Positions 26,570-35,761 of a stretch of DNA of 64,000 nucleotides are shown here, piece by piece. Positions within the stretch are counted from its first letter, which is position 1. Each line of letters begins with the position of its first letter. The stretch comes from Acidobacteriaceae bacterium dw_441 (GTDB taxonomy: Bacteria > Acidobacteriota > Terriglobia > Terriglobales > Acidobacteriaceae): NCBI GenBank assembly GCA_018449715.1, contig JAAVVA010000005.1:310001-374000 (forward strand), in the 5' to 3' direction. The notes beneath the pieces were generated by a model. That model saw only the letters and a program-made list of their open reading frames with translations, had not been told where the DNA came from and ran no database searches. The position numbers and the translations under genes are program-made.

Positions 26570-28254
26570 AGCCAGCTACCTATCCATTCTCCGCCATAGT
26601 CGGGCAGGAGCAGATGAAACTCGCCTTACTGCTGGCTGCCGTAGACTGGCGCCTCGGCGCGCTGCTTCGCGGGGATAAAGGTGCTGGCAAAACCACAACA
26701 GCACGTGCTCTTGCAGTGCTGCTTCCGGAGCCAGCGCCATTTGTAAATCTGCCAATTGGAATTACAGAGGATCGCTTGCTTGGAGGCCTTCATCTCGAAA
26801 ACACACTCAAAGGCAATCCTTCGCTCAAGCCTGGTCTGCTTTCTGAAGCCCATGAAGGCGTGCTGTATATCGACGAAGTAAACCTCTTGCCAGCGCATCT
26901 CGGTGATGCACTGCTTGATGCCGCAGCCAGCGGCATCCATGTCGTCGAGAGGGAAGGCTTCAGCGTCTCCCACCCCGCAGAGTTCGTGCTGCTTGGCAGC
27001 ATGAATCCAGAAGAAGGTCTCCTGCGTCCTCAGTTGCTCGATCGCTTCGCTCTTTCGGTAGATATCTCTGCGCCGCTTGATCCACAGGCGCGCCGATCCA
27101 TTGTGGAGCGCAGAATTGCTTTTGAACGGAATCCTGTTGCATTTGCCGAAGAATGGTCCTCAGAGCAAGACGCTCTGCGGGGAAAAATTCGCAAGGGGAG
27201 AGAGCAGCTTCCCTCGGTTGACTGTCCTGGAGAGATCCTTACGCACATCGGTTCGGCAATCTGCGAAGCCGGAGTTCGCTCTCTCCGGGCAGATCTCGCA
27301 GTCCTTCGAGCCAGTATTGCCTGTGCTGCATTGATGGGGGATTCCAGCGTAGAGCTAAGTCATGTCGAATCTGTTCTTCCTCTTGTACTCAACCACCGTG
27401 CGCGAACCGGGCCTCGTTCCTCTCCTCCTCCTTCCCAACCGCCGAGGCAGCAAGAGCAATCTCAATCCTCAGAGCAACAGCTGCAAGGGGTCATGGAGCG
27501 AATCTTCTCCGCAACGGAAATGCAGGCTCCTGCTCTGCGGATGAGATCCCCCGAGGCAGATGAGCGCGGTAATAGCCAGTCTGTTGCGGCGGATTCTGGC
27601 GGGCTTGTTATTGGTACCCGCAGAACCGAAACTCCGCGCGAACTGGACATACGTGCAACGCTGCATCACGCTGTTCTTGAAACCGGAACCATCTCGCCGC
27701 GCATTTCCGATGTGCATGAGAAGGTACGCGCGCCAAAATCCGGCGTTCGCTACCTCTTCCTGATCGACTCCAGCGGTTCCCATGCCGCGCAGGAGAAGAT
27801 GCGTCTCGTTAAAGGTGCCGCACTCAGCTTGCTCCATCGCTCTTTCAAAAAGGGAGATGAAGTGGCGATCATCGTCTTTCGTGGCAGCGAGGCCCAGGTC
27901 CTGCTAGAGCCCTCACGCCAGGTTGATGATGCCGCCACAGCGCTTGAATATCTCCCAACCGGTGGTCGTACACCGCTGGCGCATGCTCTTGAACTCGCTA
28001 AAAACTACCTGACTCCTTCGACGCTACTGATCGTTATGAGCGATGGACGAGCGAATGTAGCCGTGCGAGGTGGGGAACCGTGGCAGGAATCTTTAGAGGT
28101 AGCTCGCCAATTGCGCTGCCGCGCGATTGTGGTCGATACAGAGAATCCTGAATCTCCAGTTAGGCGATCGGGCGAGTTGGCAAACGCATTGAGCGCCCCC
28201 TCGATGTTTTTGGCTTATCTGGAGAATCTGGATGTGCTAGAAATCACGCAATGA
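26566..28254 (+). CDS. ChlI/ChlD-type fused chelatase ATPase (AAA+ plus VWA)
   Basis: The protein has 562 aa. The N-terminal AAA+ domain has Walker A RGDKGAGKTTT (K42) and Walker B VLYIDEVNLLP, as in magnesium chelatase ChlI. A proline/glutamine-rich linker of about 60 residues follows. The C-terminal VWA domain has the MIDAS motif DSSGS at about residue 401, with TGGRTPLAHAL and VMSDGRAN further on. No cobS or cobT chelatase subunits are seen, so this fused protein probably drives CobN. The 4-bp overlap with cobN supports that. A short ccccaaagagggg hairpin lies just after the stop. Confidence 0.88.
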   Translation: MKPATYPFSAIVGQEQMKLALLLAAVDWRLGALLRGDKGAGKTTTARALAVLLPEPAPFVNLPIGITEDRLLGGLHLENTLKGNPSLKPGLLSEAHEGVLYIDEVNLLPAHLGDALLDAAASGIHVVEREGFSVSHPAEFVLLGSMNPEEGLLRPQLLDRFALSVDISAPLDPQARRSIVERRIAFERNPVAFAEEWSSEQDALRGKIRKGREQLPSVDCPGEILTHIGSAICEAGVRSLRADLAVLRASIACAALMGDSSVELSHVESVLPLVLNHRARTGPRSSPPPSQPPRQQEQSQSSEQQLQGVMERIFSATEMQAPALRMRSPEADERGNSQSVAADSGGLVIGTRRTETPRELDIRATLHHAVLETGTISPRISDVHEKVRAPKSGVRYLFLIDSSGSHAAQEKMRLVKGAALSLLHRSFKKGDEVAIIVFRGSEAQVLLEPSRQVDDAATALEYLPTGGRTPLAHALELAKNYLTPSTLLIVMSDGRANVAVRGGEPWQESLEVARQLRCRAIVVDTENPESPVRRSGELANALSAPSMFLAYLENLDVLEITQ

Positions 28255-28390
28255 TGTATGTCCCCAAAGAGGGGAGGGGTAAAATTCCAGTGGATGTTCT
28301 TCTGGATCGCTCTAGGAATGTAGAAGGTGCTATGGAGATGCAGCGTGAAAACAACGTATCAAAAGCGTATTGTGCGCCTTTAATAATTTT

Positions 28391-28456
28391 CCGCTAAGTT
28401 GTTGGTGTAATTGGTGGACCTGATCGGGATCGAACCGATGACCTCTTCCATGCCAT
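28391..28456 (-). repeat. Left attachment repeat (tRNA-Ala(GGC) 3' half), 66-bp direct repeat copy 1
   Basis: This 66-bp sequence is identical to 44203-44268. Read on the minus strand it gives the anticodon loop ATGGCAT (U33, anticodon GGC, A37), the 3' anticodon stem, a T-arm (ATCGG TTCGATC CCGAT), the acceptor 3' strand CAGGTCC with U70, A73 and CCA, then 23 bases of downstream flank. The anticodon stem is completed for a few bases beyond the repeat (gcttcc), but no D-arm or 5' acceptor strand follows, so there is no intact tRNA. Confidence 0.9.
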
Positions 28457-28536
28457 GGAAGCTATCGGGATTCAAAATATTGACGGCCAAGTACTTATAA
28501 ATCGGCATGGTCGGCAGAACTGGCCCAATCGGCCAT

Positions 28537-28559
28537 ATTTGCTGCCAAAATGCTGCCAA
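28537..28559. repeat. Putative integrase arm-type site, copy 1
   Basis: A 23-bp sequence here is repeated exactly at 44163-44185, near the other end of the element. Internally it is itself a direct repeat of TGCTGCCAAA spaced by 11 bases. Two copies in the same orientation just inside both attachment repeats fit arm-type binding sites of a tyrosine recombinase. Left-end bases 28457-28963 hold no other gene. Confidence 0.5.
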
Positions 28560-28578
28560 ATTCCAACAGCGGGCCTAA

Positions 28579-28608
28579 GGGCTGATCGTGTGGGATCAGC
28601 CCAGTTTT
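28579..28608 (+). terminator. Strong intrinsic-terminator-like hairpin
   Basis: GGGCTGATC (28579-28587) pairs perfectly with GATCAGCCC (28594-28602) around a six-base loop, followed by AGTTTT. It lies inside the left end of the integrative element with no gene directly upstream in the element. It may insulate the element from read-through of the B12 operon. Confidence 0.55.
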
Positions 28609-28963
28609 AATCTAGGCATCCTCCTTTGAAGCTATAGATCGCTACGAGTTCCCCTGGGACAGACCTGCTTTGCACCCTCCAATCCCAAACAAGAAGTTCA
28701 TTGATCGCGAGGTGGCAATCCAGTATGGAATGGACTTGATCGGCATGTGTCCACGAGCGATTGCCGTGCGTCGCAAATGCCATCGACGGCATTGCGGTGT
28801 CAATCTAGCAGAAGAGGCATTTCCTGGTTGAACATTTCCACGCTCGCCGATGCAAATAAATAACTAATTATCAACAGTTTAGAGCGGCATAGATTTCGTT
28901 ATCTAGGTGCGGATGAAGGTATCCTAAAGATCTGGCAAACTCAAAAACAGTAAGGAACATTTC

Positions 28964-29200
28964 GTGCGTATTGTTCGGAAGGACTTGAAGGGCTCGCGGG
29001 AAAAATCAACCGAAGTGCTCGATAAGCGACTCTTCAAAGTGGAAGAAGCAGCTCAGTACTTGGGGATTGAAGTTGACACGGTTTACAAGAAATCCAGGAT
29101 GCGGGAGATCCCTTCTGTCAAGGTCGGTCGTGCCTTGCGGTTTGATGTGAAGGCATTGGACCTTTATATCGAACAAAATACAATCCAAGTCCTTGATTGA
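28964..29200 (+). CDS. Excisionase-family helix-turn-helix protein
   Basis: The protein has 78 aa. It carries a MerR/excisionase-type winged helix (KRLFKVEEAAQYLGIEVDTVYKK, then IPSVKVGRALRFDVKALDLYI). It starts with GTG at 28964, preceded by AAGGA. It is the first gene inside the left attachment repeat and may act as a recombination directionality factor or regulator of the element. Confidence 0.75.
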   Translation: MRIVRKDLKGSREKSTEVLDKRLFKVEEAAQYLGIEVDTVYKKSRMREIPSVKVGRALRFDVKALDLYIEQNTIQVLD

Positions 29201-29357
29201 ATCTCATCATGCGACGCGCTCTTGACCATCTTTATCCTCCCCTGGGCGGGCGGAGGCTCCGCCGCTTCCCACCATGCAAGACCGAAATCGGCGGGAGTGC
29301 CCGTAGCACGGAGACCTACAATAGGCGAAGATCGAGCATCAGCGACGGAGCTGAAAA

Positions 29358-29642
29358 ATGGAATCGCATGAAACCGTACAGATTCTTGGTGTGGACATTC
29401 ACGATGCCGTGATGGACCTAAAGCGAGCCGTCGAGGATGATAAGTTCATCATTCGTTCCCCGACGACGTTCCGTGCCCTTGCGCAGGTTCGGCTCGGACC
29501 GGATGGGCGAGTTGATCCCGTTACTGTGGGCTCAGAGGTTAGAGCTACCGTGCGTGCGTATCTTGCCGGGAAGCAGACGCGGCAACTTGAATCATATAAA
29601 GCTAAGTCAAAAGAAGATCGGATCAGCGAACTTTTTGAATAA
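29358..29642 (+). CDS. Small hypothetical protein of the integrative element
   Basis: The protein has 94 aa, soluble, with no recognised domain. It starts at an ATG preceded by GGAG at a good distance. The sequence is charged and alternates short hydrophobic segments (TVQILGVDIHDAVMDLKRAV), suggesting a small alpha/beta fold. No function can be given. It is separated by 157 bp from the excisionase-like gene and converges with the next gene. Confidence 0.5.
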   Translation: MESHETVQILGVDIHDAVMDLKRAVEDDKFIIRSPTTFRALAQVRLGPDGRVDPVTVGSEVRATVRAYLAGKQTRQLESYKAKSKEDRISELFE

Positions 29643-29671
29643 TTGACTCGTCCGTTGGAGTGAGGATTAGC

Positions 29672-31105
29672 CTATTCGATGGTTCTCAATCTGTCCTTTG
29701 CTCTCGAGACGATCCCGAGCAGAGAATTGGCCAGTTTGCGTTTCTCTCGATGTTCCTCGGCTTTCGTTTGCGCGTAGTTCCCAGCCAAAAAGACCGGTGC
29801 GACAGCAGAGACCAAGGGCGCAAGATGCGGTATCAGTGCCGCGCCTACAGACAGCCATCCTTTGACTGCCATGCCGCTGTACTTTGGCTTGTACTTGTCC
29901 TCGATCTTCAATGCCTCCTGCCGGTGTTCGTTCACCATGCTTCCGATGCTCCGGATGACTTCAGCAGCTACCCGGTCCATGTCGGCAAGGTCTGCTTCCG
30001 CCAGAAGAGAGGTTGTCTTCGAGAGTCGTTCCCGGAATTTCTCATTTTCGTTGTTCATACGCATCTCGACTAGTGCGTCGATTCCCACGTTGGAGAGCCA
30101 GGCAAGGTCCTTTTGACCGAGAGCGTCCATAGTGGCGCGAGTTTCGGCAGAGATGATTTGTTGGCTCTCCAACGCATCCTCCTTCAACGAAGCGAGCAAC
30201 TTGAAGTAGTAAGCTTGCTGCTCGATGGCCAACAGTGGTTGTGCCCGGAGTTCGGTCGCATTCTGCATCAGGTGGAACTGAGGCTCAAGGCGCTCCATAG
30301 TCGCCAAGCCCACAAGCTGACCTTTTGGCATTGCCTCAAGTTGCGCCACGTGATCTTTCGACCGGTATCTGCGGATTTCGTTACGATATCGTTCGATGGC
30401 TGCGTCCAATGGTTCGTCGAGCGGTCCGCCGGGAGCAACAAACAGTCGTTTCCTTACAACGGCATCAAGGAAAGCTTTTTCTTCGGTCACCGAATATTCG
30501 ACTATCTGTTCAAGAGTCAAGAAACGCCTCCCAAGAAGAGGCGAGTAGACATTTACGTAGAAATCTTCCAGTTCTGCTTGAGTCGCTACGTCTTGCTGCG
30601 CGAGGGTACGTTCGAAACTCGGAAATACGATGACGAGCGGATATGATGAGGCGCAATCAACTAATGGCTTCAGACGCAACAGAAAGAACATTGCTTCCAA
30701 GAGCTGAATGTGGGAGAACCGTTCCTCCGGCCGCGGCGTTTCGATCCATGCGAAAACCGGATCTGGAATGAGAACGGTGTCTGCGTAGAGAATAAGACGG
30801 CGAACAGCATCGAGCTGTGTTGCGCCGAAACGACTACTTCCTCCCAGCACGACCTTCAATCCACCCTGCTTCCCGGCCGCCGCAAACAGAGAGGTGCGCT
30901 GTCGGCTGTACAACTCGTAGAGTTTCGGGATACCCCAGGTCAGCGCATTCTGAACTTTGTCGGCGCGCGAAGGGAGGGACGAACGCACGGCCGCGTTGAA
31001 TCCATCGAGCGTCGCGAACGCTCTGGGTGTTCCGCCGGTGGCCTTCTGGAAGATTTCATCTAAGAGAGCGAAGAGCTCTCTCTGATTTTGAACGGCATCG
31101 TTCAT
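29672..31105 (-). CDS. Unknown 477-aa protein divergent from the Septu-like genes
   Basis: No known domain is recognised in this 477-aa protein. The N-terminal two thirds look globular (ALTWGIPKLYELYSRQR, VLGGSSRFGATQLDAVRRLILYADTVLIPDPVFAW). A helical region rich in charged residues follows, then a hydrophobic hairpin near residues 420-445 (GWLSVGAALIPHLAPLVSAV, APVFLAGNYAQ) that could enter a membrane, and a basic tail. It shares a 285-bp divergent intergenic region with the Septu-like ATPase gene. A defence role, perhaps with membrane action, is only suggested by position. Confidence 0.65.
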   Translation of the reverse strand: MNDAVQNQRELFALLDEIFQKATGGTPRAFATLDGFNAAVRSSLPSRADKVQNALTWGIPKLYELYSRQRTSLFAAAGKQGGLKVVLGGSSRFGATQLDAVRRLILYADTVLIPDPVFAWIETPRPEERFSHIQLLEAMFFLLRLKPLVDCASSYPLVIVFPSFERTLAQQDVATQAELEDFYVNVYSPLLGRRFLTLEQIVEYSVTEEKAFLDAVVRKRLFVAPGGPLDEPLDAAIERYRNEIRRYRSKDHVAQLEAMPKGQLVGLATMERLEPQFHLMQNATELRAQPLLAIEQQAYYFKLLASLKEDALESQQIISAETRATMDALGQKDLAWLSNVGIDALVEMRMNNENEKFRERLSKTTSLLAEADLADMDRVAAEVIRSIGSMVNEHRQEALKIEDKYKPKYSGMAVKGWLSVGAALIPHLAPLVSAVAPVFLAGNYAQTKAEEHREKRKLANSLLGIVSRAKDRLRTIE

Positions 31106-31390
31106 TCAACGCCTCTTATAAACAGCCTATATCCCAAGGATATCGGCAACTCGCTTCCGCTTGTTCGCGGGCTGCCGTTCGCCTTGACGCGGGGACGGGT
31201 CGCTTGTCGTTCCTTCGGCTAGCCTCCCGCGCACATGCCGCAATTTGTGGGTCTCCACGTCGATGGCGGACAGAATGGCGTCTAGATTCATGGCCAAATT
31301 CTAAACGGAGAGAAGTGTGATTTGGCTACGTGTTGGCATCGCGGCTAGACTGGGAGCCTGAAATCTATCCCTTGAAGAATTGTTTAGGCG

Positions 31391-32866
31391 ATGAAGTTCT
31401 ATATCCGCAAATATCGAGAACGACATCCCGACCTTAAGAACATCCTCGTTCTCACGTCGAATACGTGGAACGACTACGGCACAGTTTCACTCTTCACCTT
31501 GGGATATGTCGACGAGAGCGGTGACTATCGTGAAATTGGGGAGACTAAGATTCTGTCCACGACAGATGCCGAGAAAAGGCCGCTCACCGTCAATTCGGTG
31601 ACCTCATTTTCGAAACCCTTTTCCGCTCTCGATAATCGCTTCATTTCCTTGGGCCAAACTGAAGGTTACTATTCGAACATTTATGAGTTCCTGCCAAAAG
31701 AGATGCGCAGCGAGCTCCTCGTTGCGCTTCGAGATATCGCTTGGGACCCTGAGTTGGCTCATCCATTCGAGCCCACAAGCGAGTTTAGGAACTCGCTCCT
31801 TCGAGTGAATGAGGCACAGTATGCTCGTCGCGTCGGCAAGGAACTAGCGGAAGGGCGTCCCGTCAGACGGTCGTTCAGTTTCGGTTATACCGCTTCAATT
31901 CCGGGCGCCGATACCCCTACAGAAGTAGAAATTCAATTTGACTCCGCCGATAAACTTCCAGGCAGAATCGTCTGCATCGTCGGTCGAAACGCGGTCGGGA
32001 AGACCCGATTCCTTGCAAATTTAGCTACCGATCTCGTGCAAACGCGGAAGGTTTCTAGAGTACGAGTCGCCGAAATGGAGGGTCGCTTCAAAGGGAAACA
32101 GCGCCCTCTATTTACCCGCGTGTTGGCCGTTTCGTTTAGCGCGTTCGACAGGTTCACGCTTCCCCAAAGTGAAGGTTCGAGCTATGTCTACTGCGGGATA
32201 AGAACGGATCGTGGGCAACTGTCTCGTAGAGACTTGGTGCAAAGATATCGCGCCAACCTGGGCAGAATTCGCGACGGGAAAAGGCAAACCGAGTGGCAGC
32301 GCTCGATGATGCGAATCCTTGGCACAATCGACGATGAGCTTTTTGACAAGCTCGGAGCGGAGGTAGACGATCCAGAGGCACCCACTGACACGCTATCGTT
32401 GCTCAGTTCCGGACAATCGATTTTGGCACACTTTGTGACAGCACTGCTGGCGTGGATCGAACCAAATTCCATCGTTTTGTTCGATGAGCCGGAGACCCAT
32501 CTGCATCCGAACGCCGTTGCCTTTCTGTTCAACGTCTTGACTTCAATCCTTGAAACTCATGATTCATTCGCCGTTATTGCGACGCATTCCCCTGTTGTCT
32601 TGCAAGAAATTCCACGCAAACGGGCCATCGTTTTCGAACGTGAAGGAAATACGACAACAGCTAGGCCTCTGTGGTTAGAGAGCTTTGGAGAGAGCATCAG
32701 CGAGCTGACCCGTCATGTGTTTGAGACGAATGAGATCCCTACCCTTTATCGAAGAGTTCTGCGCAGTCTGGCAAATGAAGAGAGCTTAGAGCAGACCATG
32801 GATCGCTTTGAGGAGGGGCTCAGCATGAACGCCCAAGCATATCTCATCGCCCAGCACAATCGATGA
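31391..32866 (+). CDS. ptuA: PtuA-like AAA/ABC-type ATPase of a Septu-like defence pair
   Basis: The protein has 491 aa. After an N-terminal region of about 185 residues comes an ABC-type ATPase: Walker A GRNAVGKT (198-205), signature LLSSGQS (about 337-343), Walker B IVLFDEPETHLHP (361-373) and H-loop ATHSP (397-401). It is not an OLD nuclease, because no TOPRIM domain follows. The HNH gene starts four bases after its stop. An ATPase/HNH pair of this kind is the Septu arrangement, in which PtuA and PtuB act together against phage DNA. Confidence 0.78.
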   Translation: MKFYIRKYRERHPDLKNILVLTSNTWNDYGTVSLFTLGYVDESGDYREIGETKILSTTDAEKRPLTVNSVTSFSKPFSALDNRFISLGQTEGYYSNIYEFLPKEMRSELLVALRDIAWDPELAHPFEPTSEFRNSLLRVNEAQYARRVGKELAEGRPVRRSFSFGYTASIPGADTPTEVEIQFDSADKLPGRIVCIVGRNAVGKTRFLANLATDLVQTRKVSRVRVAEMEGRFKGKQRPLFTRVLAVSFSAFDRFTLPQSEGSSYVYCGIRTDRGQLSRRDLVQRYRANLGRIRDGKRQTEWQRSMMRILGTIDDELFDKLGAEVDDPEAPTDTLSLLSSGQSILAHFVTALLAWIEPNSIVLFDEPETHLHPNAVAFLFNVLTSILETHDSFAVIATHSPVVLQEIPRKRAIVFEREGNTTTARPLWLESFGESISELTRHVFETNEIPTLYRRVLRSLANEESLEQTMDRFEEGLSMNAQAYLIAQHNR

Positions 32867-32870
32867 CACT

Positions 32871-33749
32871 ATGCGGAACCTCATACCGTTTCCTTCCAAT
32901 CCGCAACATATTGAATATCTCGTTTTGATCCGAGACGCCAAGAAAATCTCTGGGGAAATCGATCACAAATCGTTGCTCGTTTCCAAGCACGCTGAAATCG
33001 TTGCCAGCTATGCTGCTTTCGCACGCGCGATTCAGCGGAACGAGCTTGGAACACTTGTGCCCAACCCAGCTCTCACGCCGATACATCGGTCCCTGGTCAG
33101 CTGCTATTCAAACCGATCGTCGGGGGTCGGCGATCTGAAGAAGACGATCTCTTCTGTCCACGGCTTGAGGGTCTTGAAATACTGTCCGATGTGTGGAGTG
33201 ACTTCGCCGACCACGCACGACCACTATCTGCCGTCATCTCAATTTCCCGAATTCTCGGTGCATCCAGTCAACTTGGTTCCTTGTTGCTCAACTTGCAACT
33301 CCACCAAAGACGACGACTGGCTCGATCAAAACTCTCGAAGGCAGTATTTGCATCTTTATTCGGATCTGATACCAGCGGATGTGTTTCTAGAAGTCACACT
33401 ACACTCCCCTGCGACTCTCTCAGGAGTGGGTGCGACGTTCGCGCTCTCAAGGCCTACAGGATTCCGTCTTAAAGATTGGCGACTGGTCCAATCCCATTTT
33501 GCACGGCTAAAGCTGCTTGACCGTTACACCGAACGGAGCAATGCGGAGATTGCTGAGATTCTAGAATCTTGCGCGGAGCATTTGCTCCATGGTGGTTCTC
33601 AACCGAGACGTTTCTTGCGCGGCATTGCAGATCGCCAAGAGCTCATCTACGGAACGAGTAATTGGCGCGTCCAATTAATGAGAGAGTTGGCAGCATCCAA
33701 CAAGTTCCAGCGTCTCATCGCTGCTGCGAGCGCCGGTCCCGCCTCCTAG
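32871..33749 (+). CDS. ptuB: PtuB-like HNH endonuclease of a Septu-like defence pair
   Basis: The protein has 292 aa. A zinc-bound HNH core lies at residues 103-147: YCPMC (C105, C108), HDHYLPSSQF with the catalytic histidines at 116-118, NLVPCCSTCNSTK with the central asparagine N134 and cysteines C139 and C142. The N-terminal 100 and C-terminal 140 residues are helical and of unknown role, possibly ATPase binding and specificity. It is co-transcribed with the ATPase gene just upstream. Confidence 0.78.
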   Translation: MRNLIPFPSNPQHIEYLVLIRDAKKISGEIDHKSLLVSKHAEIVASYAAFARAIQRNELGTLVPNPALTPIHRSLVSCYSNRSSGVGDLKKTISSVHGLRVLKYCPMCGVTSPTTHDHYLPSSQFPEFSVHPVNLVPCCSTCNSTKDDDWLDQNSRRQYLHLYSDLIPADVFLEVTLHSPATLSGVGATFALSRPTGFRLKDWRLVQSHFARLKLLDRYTERSNAEIAEILESCAEHLLHGGSQPRRFLRGIADRQELIYGTSNWRVQLMRELAASNKFQRLIAAASAGPAS

Positions 33750-33775
33750 TTGATTATCTATCCAATTCCTGTGAG

Positions 33776-35761
33776 TCACTTCTTTCGCTTTTTCGCCAGC
33801 TTCGTCAGATCACTCGGTCTATTTCGATTGCCGGGAATCTTGACGATCACGATCAGCCGTGAAAAATTTTCGCCGCTTCGCCGAACGGACCTTGCCTGGA
33901 CTAGAGTGCGGAGATGAGGCGTGCCTTCGCCTCCGACGCTCGTCAGATCCAAGACGAGAAGAAACCCCATGCGAACGCTTACGTTCTGGTAGTCGGTCGT
34001 CTGAGCCTGATAGGCTGATGCCAAGGAATCAAAGCTCGCATCGCGCAACTCGCGTTTGACTTCAACCACAATGCGTTCGCTGCTTGACCGGCTCCGAATA
34101 TCGGCACGTCCGCTGCCGACATTGTCCGCTTCTATGTCTGCCCCGGCGAGGTTGGCCGCAAGAAAGCGAAAGAAGTCATGCTGGAGTAAATCTTCAGAAA
34201 CGTTCTTCCCATCGATCTGCCTGAAGAGGTACTGGCCTGTTGGGTCATCTGCCTGAGTCAGTTCCAGCCGAACGGTTAGGAATCGCAAAAGCCAAACCAG
34301 GATGGTATCGAAGAGCCTACGGGCATGAGGATTCGTTTGATGGTCGGGGAACGTCGACGCAGTATCGCGTACATCCAACAAGGTGTCGATCTCGGTCTGT
34401 GTCATATTGTCGATATGTAGCGCCAACGCGTTGGAGATCAGTTGAACCATCGTGGCTTTCGCAGAATCTGGCAAATGCCGCTTATCGATCAAAGCGACGA
34501 AGGGATCTTGGCCGATCGCCGCATCAGTAGGGTTTGAATTCACCTCTCGATCAGCGATCAGGAGATCGATGTCAGAGAGTAATGCGTTCGCTTCGGCGGC
34601 GTACTCGTGCCTCAGATTCTGCGTTACCCAAGTCTTGAGAAGATGTGCCCGCCAAAGATGTGTCGCGAGGCTCGCCACGATCCGGGGGCGCAGAATGACA
34701 TTCAGGATTCCATCGTTGCTCCTGCCTAAGATCGTTCTGTTTGCCGAATAAACCGCGAGAACATACTTTTCTATAATGGCCGCAGGCTCCCACCAACTGG
34801 CCGCGTCAATATGCTGGATCAAACCGTCCAACGCGAGCGCCAGCTGACTCCAGTGCAAAGATTGCAGTCGCCTTGCACCGAGCCATTGAGGAACATTACT
34901 GCGACCAAACCAAGCATCCAGTTCAAAAGCACTTGTCGAAATCCGAGTGAGCGTCTCTTGAATATGCCCATTCTCTTGGCCTAGCAAATAGATATTCAAG
35001 ACGTCCAAACAGCTCCGAAAGAGCTCCGCTTCTGGATTGATCTCGGTACTCTCAGCCGACATGGCGAACCATGAACGAGCTTCAAGGAAGGCCGCGGTGG
35101 CTGTAGGAATGCCAGTCGCATTGAGGCCATCTCCGAGACTAGCCATCCCAAGCTCGAACGATGCATCCGCTGCGCAGTCCGCAATTGCGCATAACTCTCT
35201 CAGCTTAGCGAGAAGGCCGTCTTCATTCCAATTCGCATGTGCAAGACCGCAGAGTTTTGCAGAACGACGCAACAGGTCAATATTCTCAGTCGCGGACAGC
35301 CCCAAGAGATGGTCAATGAGCTTGAGCTGCCATCGACGATTTGAAACCGCCCAACGGAAGCTACCCTCTAGGGCGATGCCACGTGCTAGGCCTGAGAGCC
35401 TTCCGTCGCCAGCTTTCGCCAATAAGGACGAAAAACAAATCTCGTCGCCAGCGAAAGGAAGGGGACGCTCGGCATCAAGCTGATCAACGAGCTCTGTAAG
35501 AACAAACTCATCCGTCGCGCCCTCCAGCAAGGTTTTGAATACCGCTTCAAACTCTACTTGTCCAAGCGACGGGACTTGCCTGCCAAGATCCAGATAGACA
35601 GACAGCGCAGCGGGTAAAAGTGGCGAGACACTCAATACCCCTGCAGCACTGGCGACGTCGTTCACCGAACCCAAGGATTCGATAGTCACGCGCTCGCTTG
35701 ATTCGAGTAGAGCTATCAGCTTTCTCTCAATGGGATGAAGATCGTCCCATGAGCCTGGCAT
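33776..35761 (-). CDS. Large protein with C-terminal PD-(D/E)xK-like nuclease; third gene of a Lamassu/ABC-3C-like operon
   Basis: The protein has 661 aa from the ATG at 35761 (two GTG codons lie upstream in frame). The first ~540 residues are helical and unrecognised. Near residue 550 a restriction-endonuclease-like core appears: SGRADIRS, then RIVVEVKRE, giving the D...ExK catalytic pattern. The tail is basic (LTKLAKKRKK). Its start overlaps the stop of the SMC-like ATPase gene by one base (TGATG), so the two are coupled. It is the probable effector that cuts DNA when the ATPase complex is triggered. The nuclease call rests on the motif alone. Confidence 0.7.
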   Translation of the reverse strand: MPGSWDDLHPIERKLIALLESSERVTIESLGSVNDVASAAGVLSVSPLLPAALSVYLDLGRQVPSLGQVEFEAVFKTLLEGATDEFVLTELVDQLDAERPLPFAGDEICFSSLLAKAGDGRLSGLARGIALEGSFRWAVSNRRWQLKLIDHLLGLSATENIDLLRRSAKLCGLAHANWNEDGLLAKLRELCAIADCAADASFELGMASLGDGLNATGIPTATAAFLEARSWFAMSAESTEINPEAELFRSCLDVLNIYLLGQENGHIQETLTRISTSAFELDAWFGRSNVPQWLGARRLQSLHWSQLALALDGLIQHIDAASWWEPAAIIEKYVLAVYSANRTILGRSNDGILNVILRPRIVASLATHLWRAHLLKTWVTQNLRHEYAAEANALLSDIDLLIADREVNSNPTDAAIGQDPFVALIDKRHLPDSAKATMVQLISNALALHIDNMTQTEIDTLLDVRDTASTFPDHQTNPHARRLFDTILVWLLRFLTVRLELTQADDPTGQYLFRQIDGKNVSEDLLQHDFFRFLAANLAGADIEADNVGSGRADIRSRSSSERIVVEVKRELRDASFDSLASAYQAQTTDYQNVSVRMGFLLVLDLTSVGGEGTPHLRTLVQARSVRRSGENFSRLIVIVKIPGNRNRPSDLTKLAKKRKK

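Noticed and set aside
28391..28470. Complete tRNA-Ala(GGC)
   Set aside because: The 3' half and anticodon stem are perfect, but the sequence beyond the stem does not provide a D-arm or the 5' acceptor strand.
31391..32866. OLD-family nuclease (Gabija-like GajA)
   Set aside because: The ATPase ends shortly after its H-loop with no TOPRIM domain, and the partner is an HNH nuclease rather than a UvrD-like helicase.
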